From Actinocorallia longicatena (GTDB lineage: Bacteria > Actinomycetota > Actinomycetes > Streptosporangiales > Streptosporangiaceae), in assembly GCF_039534125.1 (NCBI RefSeq), contig NZ_BAAAUV010000033.1, forward strand, positions 1 through 64,000: DNA of 64,000 bases, read 5' to 3'. The translations under genes were made by a program, and so were the position numbers. Below are positions 33,451 to 41,976 of this stretch, in pieces; position 1 is the stretch's first letter; each line of letters begins with the position of its first letter. The notes under the pieces were generated by a model that saw nothing but the letters and a program-made list of their open reading frames with translations, had not been told where the DNA came from and ran no database searches.

Positions 33451-34334
33451 CGACCGTTCCACGTCCGGCGCTCCGGCGCCGGACGGCCGCTCTCCTGCAC
33501 CGCCGGCCGCGGCTGCGGCTCGGGCTGTTCCTGTCGGCGCCGATGCTGTGGCTGGTCGTCGCCTACCTCGGCGCCCTGTTCGCGATGCTGCTGTCGGCGT
33601 TCTGGTCGAACGACGTGTTCACCGGTGAGGTCGACCGGACCTTCACCCTCGCCAACTTCCAGGACGTCCTGAGCGAGCCGGTCTACCGGACCATCGCCCT
33701 GCGCAGCGTCCTGGTCGCGGCGATCGTGACGGTGCTGTGCCTGGCGATCGCCCTCCCGATGGCGTTCTTCATGGCGAAGGTGGCCCGGCCGCGGATCCGC
33801 CCGTTCCTGGTGATCGCGGTGCTGACCCCGCTGTGGGCCGCCTATCTGGTGAAGGCCTACGCCTGGCGGGTCATGCTCGCCGAGGACGGCCTGCTCAACT
33901 GGGTGATCGGCCCGCTCGGCATGAAGGGGCCCGGCTACGGCCTGACCGCGACCGTCCTGGTCCTCACCTACCTGTGGCTGCCGTACATGATCCTGCCGAT
34001 CTACGCGGGGCTCGACCGGCTGCCCGACAGCCTCCTGGACGCCTCGGGCGACCTGGGCGCGAAGGCGTTCCCGACCTTCCGGCGGGTGGTCGTCCCGCTG
34101 CTGTTCCCGTCGATCGCGGCGGGCTCGCTGTTCACCTTCTCGCTCTCGCTGGGCGACTACATCACCGTGAAGATCGTCGGCGGGAAGAGCCAGCTCATCG
34201 GCAACGTCGTCTACGACAACATCGGCGCGGCCAACAACCTGCCGTTCGCGGCGGCCGTCGCGACCATCCCGGTGCTCGTCATGCTCGTCTACATCGCGGC
34301 GATCCGCCGCACCGGCGCCCTGGAGGAACTGTGA
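33447..34334 (+). CDS. potB: Polyamine-type ABC transporter permease (first)
   Basis: The start overlaps the stop of the binding-protein gene (ATGA). The 295-residue protein has six membrane helices and the BPD permease loop ASGDLGAKAFPTFRRVVVPLL, which couples to the ATPase. An N-terminal Arg-rich stretch (ALRRRTAALLHRRPRLR) precedes helix 1 and is cytoplasmic. Forms the pore with the second permease. Confidence 0.9.
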   Translation: MTTVPRPALRRRTAALLHRRPRLRLGLFLSAPMLWLVVAYLGALFAMLLSAFWSNDVFTGEVDRTFTLANFQDVLSEPVYRTIALRSVLVAAIVTVLCLAIALPMAFFMAKVARPRIRPFLVIAVLTPLWAAYLVKAYAWRVMLAEDGLLNWVIGPLGMKGPGYGLTATVLVLTYLWLPYMILPIYAGLDRLPDSLLDASGDLGAKAFPTFRRVVVPLLFPSIAAGSLFTFSLSLGDYITVKIVGGKSQLIGNVVYDNIGAANNLPFAAAVATIPVLVMLVYIAAIRRTGALEEL

Positions 34335-35137
34335 CCCTCTCGCGTGGGGCCCGCCTCGCCCTGCGGGTCTTCATGGGCCTGGGGCTGGCCTTCGTGTACG
34401 TCCCGCTGATGCTGGTCCTGCTGAACAGCTTCAACGCCGACCGCTCGTTCGGCTGGCCCCCCAGCGGCCTCACCACGAAGTGGTGGACCAGCGCCCTGGA
34501 CAACGAGGGCGCCCGGCTGGCGGTCCTGACCAGCCTGAAGGCCGGTCTCGGCGCGACGGCCATCGCCCTCGTGCTGGGCACGATGGTCGCGTTCGCGGTG
34601 CAGCGGTTCGCCTTCTTCGGCCGCGACACCGTCTCCCTGCTGGTGATCCTGCCGATCGCCCTGCCGGGCATCGTCACGGGCATCGCGCTGAGCAACGCCT
34701 TCCAGGTCGTCCTCCAGCCCCTGGGCATCGGCCTCGGCCTGTTCACGGTGATCGTCGGCCACGCCACCTTCTGCGTCGTGACGGTCTACAACAACGTCCT
34801 CGCCCGCCTGCGCCGCACCGGCACCAGCTTCGAGGAGGCCTCCGCGGACCTGGGCGCCGACACCTTCACGACCTTCCGCCGGGTCACCTTCCCCCTCCTG
34901 CGCCCGGCCCTCCTGGCGGGCGGCCTGCTGTCCTTCGCCCTCTCCTTCGACGAGATCATCGTGACCACCTTCACCGCGGGCCCCGGCGTCACGACCCTCC
35001 CCATCTGGATCTTCAACAACCTCTTCCGCCCGAACCAGGCCCCGGTCGTCAACGTCATCGCCGCCGTCCTGATCCTCGCCTCGATCGTCCCGGTCTGGCT
35101 CGCCCAGCGCCTCTCCGACGGAACCGCCTCCCACTGA
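34331..35137 (+). CDS. potC: Polyamine-type ABC transporter permease (second)
   Basis: Starts at a GTG inside the preceding stop (GTGA). The 268-residue protein has six membrane helices and the coupling loop EEASADLGADTFTTFRRVTF. The first helix is followed by LLNSFNADRSFGWPPSGLTT, typical of PotC/PotI-type proteins. Ends the operon; no strong terminator is visible in the 118 bp before the next gene. Confidence 0.9.
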   Translation: MTLSRGARLALRVFMGLGLAFVYVPLMLVLLNSFNADRSFGWPPSGLTTKWWTSALDNEGARLAVLTSLKAGLGATAIALVLGTMVAFAVQRFAFFGRDTVSLLVILPIALPGIVTGIALSNAFQVVLQPLGIGLGLFTVIVGHATFCVVTVYNNVLARLRRTGTSFEEASADLGADTFTTFRRVTFPLLRPALLAGGLLSFALSFDEIIVTTFTAGPGVTTLPIWIFNNLFRPNQAPVVNVIAAVLILASIVPVWLAQRLSDGTASH

Positions 35138-35233
35138 CGGCAAGGGCTCTGACCAGGATCTAAACAATCGCTGAGATAAAGAATCAGTACTGGGACAGAA
35201 GAAGACCTGTGAGACCGCCGGAGCGTCGCTAGC

Positions 35234-35249
35234 ATTCCCCGGTGGGAAT
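35234..35249. promoter_or_regulatory. Inverted repeat ATTCCC-N4-GGGAAT before the MFS gene
   Basis: Six-base perfect arms seven bases before the ATG at 35256. It could be an operator or a leader hairpin hiding the GGGAA translation signal. Confidence 0.35.
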
Positions 35250-35255
35250 CAAGCG

Positions 35256-36689
35256 ATGAGGTTCGTGGCCGGACCTGGCATCACGAAACCCGGCGGGAAC
35301 TTCGCGCTGCTCTGGTCGGGGTCCGCGACGTCCATGATCGGTGCGGTCACCACCACGGCCGTGGTCCCGCTCATGGCGCTGGCGCTCACCCACTCTCCGT
35401 TCTACGCCGGTGCCGCCGCCTTCGCGAGCGCCTTCGCGAAACTGCTCATGCAGATTCCGGCCGGGCTCATGGCCGACCGGTGGGATCGGCGCCGGGTGAT
35501 GCTCTGGTCCCAGTCCGGGCGTCTGCTCATCGCGATCGTGCTCGGCCTGACGATGTGGTTCGATCTGTGCTCGATCGGGCTTCTGCTCGCGGGCATCGCC
35601 CTCGAGGGCGTCTTCGCCGCGGCCTTCGAGATCGCGGAGTTCTCGATCGTCCCGCAGATCGTTCCGTCGCACGATCTTCCCGAAGCGATCGCACGGAACG
35701 AGAGCCGGAACTTCGCCGCCACTCTGGCGGGGCGTCCGCTGGGCGGCCTGCTGTACTCGGCGGGCGCCGGGCTGCCGTTCCTCGCCTCGGCGCTGGCGAC
35801 CCTGGTCTCCCTGTTCACGCTGGGCGTTCTCGGCCGCCGGCTCTGCCTGGTGCCCGCCCCCCGCGACGCCCCCTCCGTGAAGGCTCTCGAACGGGTCAAA
35901 GAGGGGATGACGGTCCTGCGGCACGATCTCCTGCTGCGGAGGACCGTGGTGGTCTCCGGGATCACCAACTTCCTGTTCCAGGTGACGGGCCTGAACCTGG
36001 TCGTCATGGCCTACCAGCACCATGTGCCGCCCGAGATCATCGGCGTGATGCTCGCCGCTTCGGGCGCGGGCGGGTTCCTCGGCGCCCTTCTCGCCCCCTG
36101 GCTGCTCGACAGGGGCAAGCGGCAGCCGGGGAGCACGGTGCTGGCCTGCGTCATCAGCTGGTGCGTGGCCCTGTGGCTGCTCGTCTTCGTGACCTCTCCG
36201 CTCGTGTGGTCCCTCGCCTGGGCGCTGGTCGGTTTCACCGGCTCCCAGATCAGCGTGATGCGGGCTCGCCACCAGGCCGCCTCCGTCCCGGCCGGGCAGC
36301 TCGGCCGGGTCGCGGGGTTCTACCAGTTCCTGACCCAGGGTGCGGTCCTGCCGGTCGCGGTCCTTTTCGGCGGCGGTGCCATCGAGGCCAGCAGCGCCCG
36401 GACGATCGCGGCGGCCGCCGCGTTCGTCACCCTCTTCCTCCTCCTCATCATCGTGGCCCGCCGGTGGGACGAGATGCGGTGGGACGACATCGAGCGGCAC
36501 CGGCAGGGGACGAAATCCGCCTCCAAGCCGGAAAAGACGGTTGCGGCCTCAAGCGTCCCCGGTGACCATGAGAAGCATGACCGTCACGCCAACGACCCAG
36601 TCGGCTCTCGTCACGGGAGTGTGTCTCGTGCTGACGGTGGCCCTGACCCAATGGGGCTCCAGCCGGCGGGACTCGGGGACCGCTCGTAG
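35256..36689 (+). CDS. MFS transporter, enterobactin-exporter-like (12-TM)
   Basis: The 477-residue protein has 12 helices: WSGSATSMIGAVTTTAVVPL in helix 1, motif A GLMADRWDRRRVM, and a long hydrophilic C-terminal tail rich in Ser, Gly and charged residues. The tail (from about residue 438) is unusual and overlaps the next gene by 122 bp in another frame. Substrate unknown; siderophore or macrolide-type exporters have similar N-terminal halves. Confidence 0.8.
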   Translation: MRFVAGPGITKPGGNFALLWSGSATSMIGAVTTTAVVPLMALALTHSPFYAGAAAFASAFAKLLMQIPAGLMADRWDRRRVMLWSQSGRLLIAIVLGLTMWFDLCSIGLLLAGIALEGVFAAAFEIAEFSIVPQIVPSHDLPEAIARNESRNFAATLAGRPLGGLLYSAGAGLPFLASALATLVSLFTLGVLGRRLCLVPAPRDAPSVKALERVKEGMTVLRHDLLLRRTVVVSGITNFLFQVTGLNLVVMAYQHHVPPEIIGVMLAASGAGGFLGALLAPWLLDRGKRQPGSTVLACVISWCVALWLLVFVTSPLVWSLAWALVGFTGSQISVMRARHQAASVPAGQLGRVAGFYQFLTQGAVLPVAVLFGGGAIEASSARTIAAAAAFVTLFLLLIIVARRWDEMRWDDIERHRQGTKSASKPEKTVAASSVPGDHEKHDRHANDPVGSRHGSVSRADGGPDPMGLQPAGLGDRS

Positions 36690-37080
36690 GCAGTCCAGGG
36701 AGGACGCCGCCCGGGAGCGCAGGCAGACGCACTGGCACATGATCGACGCGGCCTCGAAGCTCCGGACCTGCCTGGAGTTCACGGGTACCAAGAGGTGGCC
36801 CGATCTGAACGTCCGGCTCCAGAACATCCAGGATCTCGCCTCGGAGGTCACCGTCGGCGCCTGGCGGACGGCGCTGCTCGGCGAGGCCGTCCTGGCGGCC
36901 GCGGCCAGGGATCTCGCCTCCGCCGCGAGCGTCCTCGCCTCGACGGCGGCGAAGGACGCCCAGCTGGAGGACGGCGGCTTCTCGGCGGAGGTCTACCAGG
37001 CCGGTCAGATCGTCCAGCCTCCCGATTTCGCCGAGTTCGACCGGCGGCTCGACGCGTTCCTGGCGGTCGCCGGAAGCTGA
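36568..37080 (+). CDS. Hypothetical membrane-anchored coiled protein (170 aa)
   Basis: One N-terminal membrane helix (ALVTGVCLVLTVALTQWG) is followed by an Arg/Glu-rich helix (RQSREDAARERRQTHWHMID) and Ala-rich helices. Two cysteines. No family recognised. It overlaps the MFS tail by 122 bp and ends one base before the stop of the convergent NTPase gene, so it sits very tightly against the Fxs cassette and may be its first accessory gene. An ATG three codons later is possible. Confidence 0.55.
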   Translation: MRSMTVTPTTQSALVTGVCLVLTVALTQWGSSRRDSGTARRQSREDAARERRQTHWHMIDAASKLRTCLEFTGTKRWPDLNVRLQNIQDLASEVTVGAWRTALLGEAVLAAAARDLASAASVLASTAAKDAQLEDGGFSAEVYQAGQIVQPPDFAEFDRRLDAFLAVAGS

Positions 37081-37081
37081 C

Positions 37082-39019
37082 TCAGGGGCGGAGCGGATCG
37101 GTGCCCTCGCCCAGAAGCGCGTACGCGCGCTCGCGCTGCTGGTCGGACAGGCGCGGCTCGGTCGCCTTGACGGCCATCCGCACCAGGCCCGCCGCGGCGG
37201 CGGGATCGCCGTTCAGGGTCTCCACCCGCGCGGCGTAGTAGAGCGCGGGTCCGTTCGACGGAGCCTGCTCCCTGACGGCACCGACCTCCTCGTCGGCCTC
37301 CCGGGGGCCGAGCCTCTCGAGCGTGGCGAGCGCCAGCGCCCGTGCGGCTCGCGCCGCGGGCCAGGCGCCGCTGCCGGCCCTCATGAGGTCGCGCAGGGCT
37401 TCTTCGGCCCGGCCCTGGTCGGCGTTGAACTCCCCGCGGGCCCGCAGCGCGGTCGGCTCGTCGCCCTCGGCCCGCAGGACGTCGTCGATTTCGGCCATGG
37501 CCCGGCGGTGGCTGCCGACCGACCAGAGCACCCGGGCGAGCTGTGTGCGGATCGCCGGGTCGCGCGGCAGGAGCGTCACCGCTTCCTCGAGCCTTCGCAC
37601 CGCGGCGGCGAAATCGCCCTTGCTCAGGGCGGCCTGGCCGATGGCGGTCAGCATCCTGGCCGCCGCAGTCGAGTCGTTCAGGTCGGCGTACTGCTGGAGT
37701 GCCGCCTCGTACTGTTCGAGAGCCCTGTCGAAGCCCTCGGCCGCTTCCGGTTCCCTGCCGTCCGCCTGGTCGAAGCGCGCCCGTTCGATCATGATGTCGC
37801 CCAGGATCGCGCACGCTTCCGCGGCGTACCCGCGTCCGGACGGCCGCAGCGCCTCCTCCGCGTGCGCCGCCGCCAGATCCGGGTCCCCGGCGGCCAGTGC
37901 CGCCTTCGCCGCCCGCAGATGCGAGATCTCGTGCCCTCGGACGGCAGGGGCGGGGCGGTCGAGGGCCGGGCGGAGGCTCTCGTTCAGCAGGCGGATGCGG
38001 TGGCCCGGCTCGGAGCGGAGCAGATGCCGGTCCTCCAGGGCCTGGACGATCGCGTTGCTCATCCCGTCGGTGTCGTGGACGCCCTGTTTCACGGGGACCC
38101 CGTCGGTGAGCGTCGCCTTCGCCCAGGCGCGCAGTTCCTCGGGATCGCATCCGAAGGCGTCGGCGACTCCGCCCAGGGCGGCGGCGACGAAGGCGGCCAG
38201 AGCGCCGGGGACGTCCGCCCAGAGGAAGGCCTCCTCCCGGCCGATCAGCTGGAGCGTTCTCGGGAGCCTCTCCCACAGGTGCGCGCACACCGCCTGGAGC
38301 ATCACCGGTTCGATCGGCTCTCCGCCGAGCTCGTCGAAGATCATCATTGCCGCGTCGCGGCCGAGCCGCCGGTGGGTGCCCTCCAGCGGACCGGTCACCG
38401 CGTCGAAGGCGCGAGGTCCGGCCAGGGGGCCGAGGCCCATCCACTCGGCCCGCCGGAACAGCTCGTCGTGGTCGCCGAGATCGTCACGGCGGCTGTCCCT
38501 GACGACGACCAGCAGCCGGAGGCCGGGGTGCCGGTCCAGGGCCTCGACGAGCTGCCGCACGAATCCGTCGCGGTGGAGCGCCCGGTGCGGACCGCCCTGG
38601 AAGAGGTCCTCGAACTGGTCGATGGCGACGAGCATGGCGCCCTCGTGTCTTCGCCGGTGCCGGGCCACGAAGTCGGTGACGCTCATCCCCGCGAGGGTGC
38701 CCGGCCGCTCCGACGGCGCCCAGGACGCGAGCAGCGCGAGGGTCCAGGGGTTGTGGTCGAGAGGCAGCGCCGTCGTCGGCGTGGCGAAGGTGCCGTTGAT
38801 CCTGCCGACCGGCAGGGGGGCGCGGCCGGACAGCGCTCCCGCCTGGAGCAGGGAGGTCTTGCCGCAGCCGGTGACTCCGTAGAGCACCGTCAGCGGCTGT
38901 TCCGCCCACAGCCGCCCGAGCCGGGCGGCCTCGGTGGACCGTCCGAAGAATCGCGGCGACTCCTCGGGGCGGAAGGGCCTCGCTCCGGGGTACGGGTTCG
39001 CGGATTCATCAAAGGTCAT
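37082..39019 (-). CDS. nSTAND1-type NTPase with C-terminal TPR-like repeats
   Basis: The 645-residue protein starts with PYPGARPFRPEESPRFFGRS, the nSTAND1 leader, followed by Walker A GVTGCGKT (residues 48-55) and Walker B AMLVAIDQFEDLF (about 128-140). A winged-helix segment follows, and the C-terminal half is a run of TPR-like helix pairs (LEQYEAALQQYADLND, AAVRRLEEAVTLLPRDPAIR). STAND proteins oligomerise on ligand binding and trigger an effector. No effector domain is fused here, so partners must supply it. Its ATG lies inside the precursor-like peptide gene upstream (11-bp overlap), so the two are translationally coupled. Confidence 0.82.
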   Translation of the reverse strand: MTFDESANPYPGARPFRPEESPRFFGRSTEAARLGRLWAEQPLTVLYGVTGCGKTSLLQAGALSGRAPLPVGRINGTFATPTTALPLDHNPWTLALLASWAPSERPGTLAGMSVTDFVARHRRRHEGAMLVAIDQFEDLFQGGPHRALHRDGFVRQLVEALDRHPGLRLLVVVRDSRRDDLGDHDELFRRAEWMGLGPLAGPRAFDAVTGPLEGTHRRLGRDAAMMIFDELGGEPIEPVMLQAVCAHLWERLPRTLQLIGREEAFLWADVPGALAAFVAAALGGVADAFGCDPEELRAWAKATLTDGVPVKQGVHDTDGMSNAIVQALEDRHLLRSEPGHRIRLLNESLRPALDRPAPAVRGHEISHLRAAKAALAAGDPDLAAAHAEEALRPSGRGYAAEACAILGDIMIERARFDQADGREPEAAEGFDRALEQYEAALQQYADLNDSTAAARMLTAIGQAALSKGDFAAAVRRLEEAVTLLPRDPAIRTQLARVLWSVGSHRRAMAEIDDVLRAEGDEPTALRARGEFNADQGRAEEALRDLMRAGSGAWPAARAARALALATLERLGPREADEEVGAVREQAPSNGPALYYAARVETLNGDPAAAAGLVRMAVKATEPRLSDQQRERAYALLGEGTDPLRP

Positions 39020-39218
39020 CGGGCGGGGTGGCCGGACCCGGTTCGGCCGCGCCGATAACGGCCGAGAAACCCGAAACGGGCGCCTCATGGTGTGTCTCGG
39101 TGATGATGCGGCGCAGCGCGGAGAACAGCGCCGAGTCGTCGCCCTCCTCCAGGGACGCCAGATCCGTCCTGGGCAGGGGAATGAGTCCATCGCCGGGGTG
39201 ACCAGTCTGTTCTTTCAA
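39009..39218 (-). CDS. fxsA: FxSxx-COOH-type precursor peptide candidate (69 aa)
   Basis: A TTG start with GGGAG nine bases upstream gives a 69-residue peptide. Its middle, DGLIPLPRTDLASL, DDSALFSALRRIITET and VSGFSAVIG, has the shape of FxsA precursors: an acidic DDS-A-L helix with ALRRI and a Phe-containing core close to the end. Usually these peptides stop at the FxSxx motif; here FSAVI (residues 51-55) is followed by 14 more residues (GAAEPGPATPPDDL), and Ser is at the second rather than the third position. The radical SAM maturase lies about 4 kb away. A longer start at 39359 is possible but would lie upstream of the best promoter. Confidence 0.62.
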   Translation of the reverse strand: MKEQTGHPGDGLIPLPRTDLASLEEGDDSALFSALRRIITETHHEAPVSGFSAVIGAAEPGPATPPDDL

Positions 39219-39278
39219 CGATCCGCACTCCCGACGACTTAGTCCGGCTGAGGGAAAAGACTCCGTTGTCGCAGACGC

Positions 39279-39307
39279 ACTATCGCACCTTTCGCACGGC
39301 GTGTCGA
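39279..39307 (-). promoter_or_regulatory. Minus-strand promoter for the peptide/nSTAND genes
   Basis: On the minus strand TCGACA (39307-39302) and GATAGT (39284-39279) are separated by 17 bp; the start point would be near 39272, giving a leader of about 55 bases before the TTG. Confidence 0.5.
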
Positions 39308-39392
39308 GAGATGTGTCACGAGGCACTAATCGCGCAGAGGACTGCCCGAAAACAAGCAAACTGCCGCCCGCAACAAAAGATCTTTAATCGCA

Positions 39393-39423
39393 TTGAAGGC
39401 AGTGTCACGGTCCGGGACATAAT
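39393..39423 (+). promoter_or_regulatory. Possible promoter for the NB-ARC/TPR gene
   Basis: TTGAAG (39393-39398) and CATAAT (39418-39423), 19 bp apart, lie about 40 bp before the GTG. Spacing is longer than ideal. Confidence 0.35.
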
Positions 39424-39460
39424 GGAGTCAATGAGTCTTCGCTGAGTACGGGAGGACGTT

Positions 39461-41974
39461 GTGACAGTGCCCGGGAGCCCCGGTCCCGAACCTCGGGTCT
39501 GGGGCAGTCGAATACCACTTCGCAACGGCAACTTCACCGGCCGCCAGGAAGCACTGCGGGAGCTGCGCCGGCAGATGTCCGAGGGGACCACCGCGATCCT
39601 CCCGCAGGCGCTGCGCGGCATGGGCGGCGTGGGCAAGACCCAGTTGGTCATCGAGTACGCCCATCGGTTCAAGGGCGAGTACGACGTGGTCTGGTGGGTC
39701 GCCTCGGACATCCCTCTGCTCGTCCCGGGAGCGCTGGGTGCCATGGCCGAACGGCTCGGACTCCCCTCAGCCCGGTCGGTCGGCATCGACGAGGCCTGCC
39801 GCTCGGTCCTCGACGCGCTCCGCCGCGGAGACCCCTACCCGCGCTGGCTGCTGATCTTCGACAACGCCAACAAGCCCTCCGACATCGAGGCGCACATTCC
39901 GGAACCGCGGGCCGGACAGGGGCACGTCCTCATCACCTCGAGGAATCCGGAGTGGAGTTCCGTCGCGAGCACCGTCGTCGTCGACGTCTTCGACCGGTCG
40001 GAGAGCGTCGAGTTCCTGGGCAAGCGCGTCAGGGACCGGATCACCGACGCGGAGGCGGGCCAGCTCGCGGAGCGGCTGGGAGACCTTCCCCTCGCCCTGG
40101 AGCAGGCGGGCGCTCTCCAGCTCCAGACGGGCATCTCCTCCGAGGAGTACCTCGAACTGCTGGACCAGCAGCCGGTCGAGACGCTGAGCGCGAACCAGCC
40201 GACCGCCTACCCGAGCTCGATGAGTTCGGCCTGGCGTCTGTCGATCACCAAGCTCGAGGAGTACCTGCCCCCGTCGTTGCAGCTGCTGCGCTGCATGGCG
40301 TTCTTCGGGCCCGAGCCGATTCCGATCGACCTGTTCCGCTGGAGCGGCCGGTCCGCCGGGCCGATCCTGTCCCCCACGCTGTCGAACCCGGTCCTGCGCA
40401 CCCGGGCGATCGGGGCGATCGGCAACTTCGCCCTCGGGAAGATCGACGACCGGGCCATCCAGATCCACCGGCTGGTGCAGATGCTGCTGCGCGCCGACCT
40501 CGACCCGAAGGAGCAGGAGGAGTACCAGGAGGAGGCGATGCTGCTCCTCACCACCGGGGCGCCCGCCAACCCCGAGGACGACGAGCTCTGGGGCCGCTTC
40601 AGCAGGCTCGTTCCGCACGTGGTTCCCGTCGGCGCCGTCGAGAGCGAGGACCCGAGGCTCCGTGACTTCGCCCTGAACCTCGTGCGCTACCTCTACAACA
40701 TCGGCGACCTCGGCTCCGCCCGGAGCTTCGTCACCCAGTTCCGGGACCGGTGGCGCGAGCTGTCCGGCCCGGACGACTTCCACGTCCTGTCGGCCGAGCG
40801 GCACCTCGGGAACATCCTGCGGCAGTCGGGCCGGTACCAGGAGGCGTTCGACATCGACAGCTCAGCGCTGGAGCGCGCCCGCCGGGTCCTCGGCGCGGAC
40901 GACGAGCTCGTGCACCTTCTCATCAACTCCTACGGCGCCGACTACCGCAGCATGGGCCGCTTCTCCGAGGCCCAGCGGCACGACGAGGAGTCCCGGGACC
41001 TGCATGTCGCGAAGTACGGCGACACCGCGCCGCAGACCCTGCGAGCGCTGAACAACCTGGCGCTCGACTACGCGCTGATGAGCCGGTACGCCGAGGCCGT
41101 CGAGCTGCAGAACTTCGTGGTCGCCGCCCGGAGCACTTCCAGCGAGGCCAAGGTGGAGGTCCTCATCTCGATGGGCGGCCTCGGCCAGGCGGTGCGGCTC
41201 AGCGGCGACTACCGCTCGGCCTTCGACCTGGGTGTCGAGGCCTACGAGTACGGGAAGGCCGAGCTCGGCCCCGACCACTTCCGCACCCTGCGCGCGGGCA
41301 TCGACCTCGCGATCGTCCAGCGCCGTCTCGGAACGGTCGAGGAGGCACTGGACCTGGCGCGCGACGTCCATTCCCGGTACCTCTCGCTGTTCGGCCCCGC
41401 TCATGCCGACACCGTTGCGGCCGTGACCTGCCTCGCCAACGCCCTGCGCACCTCCGGCGACGTCGAAGGATCCCACGCGCTGGCCGACGAGGTCGTGCGC
41501 CGCCTACCGGTGATCTTCAACCCGGACCATCCCTTCACCCTCGCCTCCCGCGGCAACCTCGCCCTGCTCGAACGGGCGAGGGGGAACGTCGACCTCGCCC
41601 TGGCGATGAACGAGGAGGTCCTGGCCAGGCTCTCCGACGTCCTGAACCGCGATCACCACTACGCCCTCACCGTCGCCGTCAACCTGGCCAACGACCTGTT
41701 CGAGCTCGGCCGCTTCGAGGAGTCCGCCGAGCTCGACCGCGACACGCTCTCCAGGCTGAAGACCCTGCTGGGCGACGATCACCCGATGACCCTCGGCTCC
41801 GCCGCCAACCTCGTCAGCAGCCTGCGGTCGATCGGCGGGAACGACGAGGCCGACGCCCTGTCGCAAGCCACCCTCGCCGCCTACGACCGGATCCTCACCA
41901 ACCGTCACCCGGACGCCGTCCTGGCCGCCGAGGGAGGGCGTCTGGACTTCGACTTCGACCCTCCGCGCTACTGA
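39461..41974 (+). CDS. FxSxx-COOH system NB-ARC/TPR protein
   Basis: The 837-residue protein has an NB-ARC ATPase: Walker A GMGGVGKT (residues 53-60), Walker B LLIFD (130-134), HVLITSRNPEW and the GLPL-like LGDLPLALEQAGALQ. About ten TPR repeats follow (HLGNILRQSGRYQEAFDI, NNLALDYALMSRYAEAVELQ). This matches the TPR protein found with FxSxx-COOH peptides and FxsB. GGGAGG precedes the GTG start. Divergent from the peptide gene and convergent with the HExxH gene, with two bases between the stops. Probably a signal-triggered scaffold; no effector domain is visible. Confidence 0.85.
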   Translation: MTVPGSPGPEPRVWGSRIPLRNGNFTGRQEALRELRRQMSEGTTAILPQALRGMGGVGKTQLVIEYAHRFKGEYDVVWWVASDIPLLVPGALGAMAERLGLPSARSVGIDEACRSVLDALRRGDPYPRWLLIFDNANKPSDIEAHIPEPRAGQGHVLITSRNPEWSSVASTVVVDVFDRSESVEFLGKRVRDRITDAEAGQLAERLGDLPLALEQAGALQLQTGISSEEYLELLDQQPVETLSANQPTAYPSSMSSAWRLSITKLEEYLPPSLQLLRCMAFFGPEPIPIDLFRWSGRSAGPILSPTLSNPVLRTRAIGAIGNFALGKIDDRAIQIHRLVQMLLRADLDPKEQEEYQEEAMLLLTTGAPANPEDDELWGRFSRLVPHVVPVGAVESEDPRLRDFALNLVRYLYNIGDLGSARSFVTQFRDRWRELSGPDDFHVLSAERHLGNILRQSGRYQEAFDIDSSALERARRVLGADDELVHLLINSYGADYRSMGRFSEAQRHDEESRDLHVAKYGDTAPQTLRALNNLALDYALMSRYAEAVELQNFVVAARSTSSEAKVEVLISMGGLGQAVRLSGDYRSAFDLGVEAYEYGKAELGPDHFRTLRAGIDLAIVQRRLGTVEEALDLARDVHSRYLSLFGPAHADTVAAVTCLANALRTSGDVEGSHALADEVVRRLPVIFNPDHPFTLASRGNLALLERARGNVDLALAMNEEVLARLSDVLNRDHHYALTVAVNLANDLFELGRFEESAELDRDTLSRLKTLLGDDHPMTLGSAANLVSSLRSIGGNDEADALSQATLAAYDRILTNRHPDAVLAAEGGRLDFDFDPPRY

Positions 41975-41976
41975 GA

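Noticed and set aside
36340..36567. A longer N-terminal extension of the 170-residue protein
   Set aside because: The extension is Arg/Pro/Ser-rich shadow of the MFS coding sequence; the ATG at 36568 just precedes a membrane helix.
39219..39359. A longer start for the precursor peptide
   Set aside because: The extra part has several Cys and Arg and would lie upstream of the best minus-strand promoter; the TTG has a proper ribosome-binding site.
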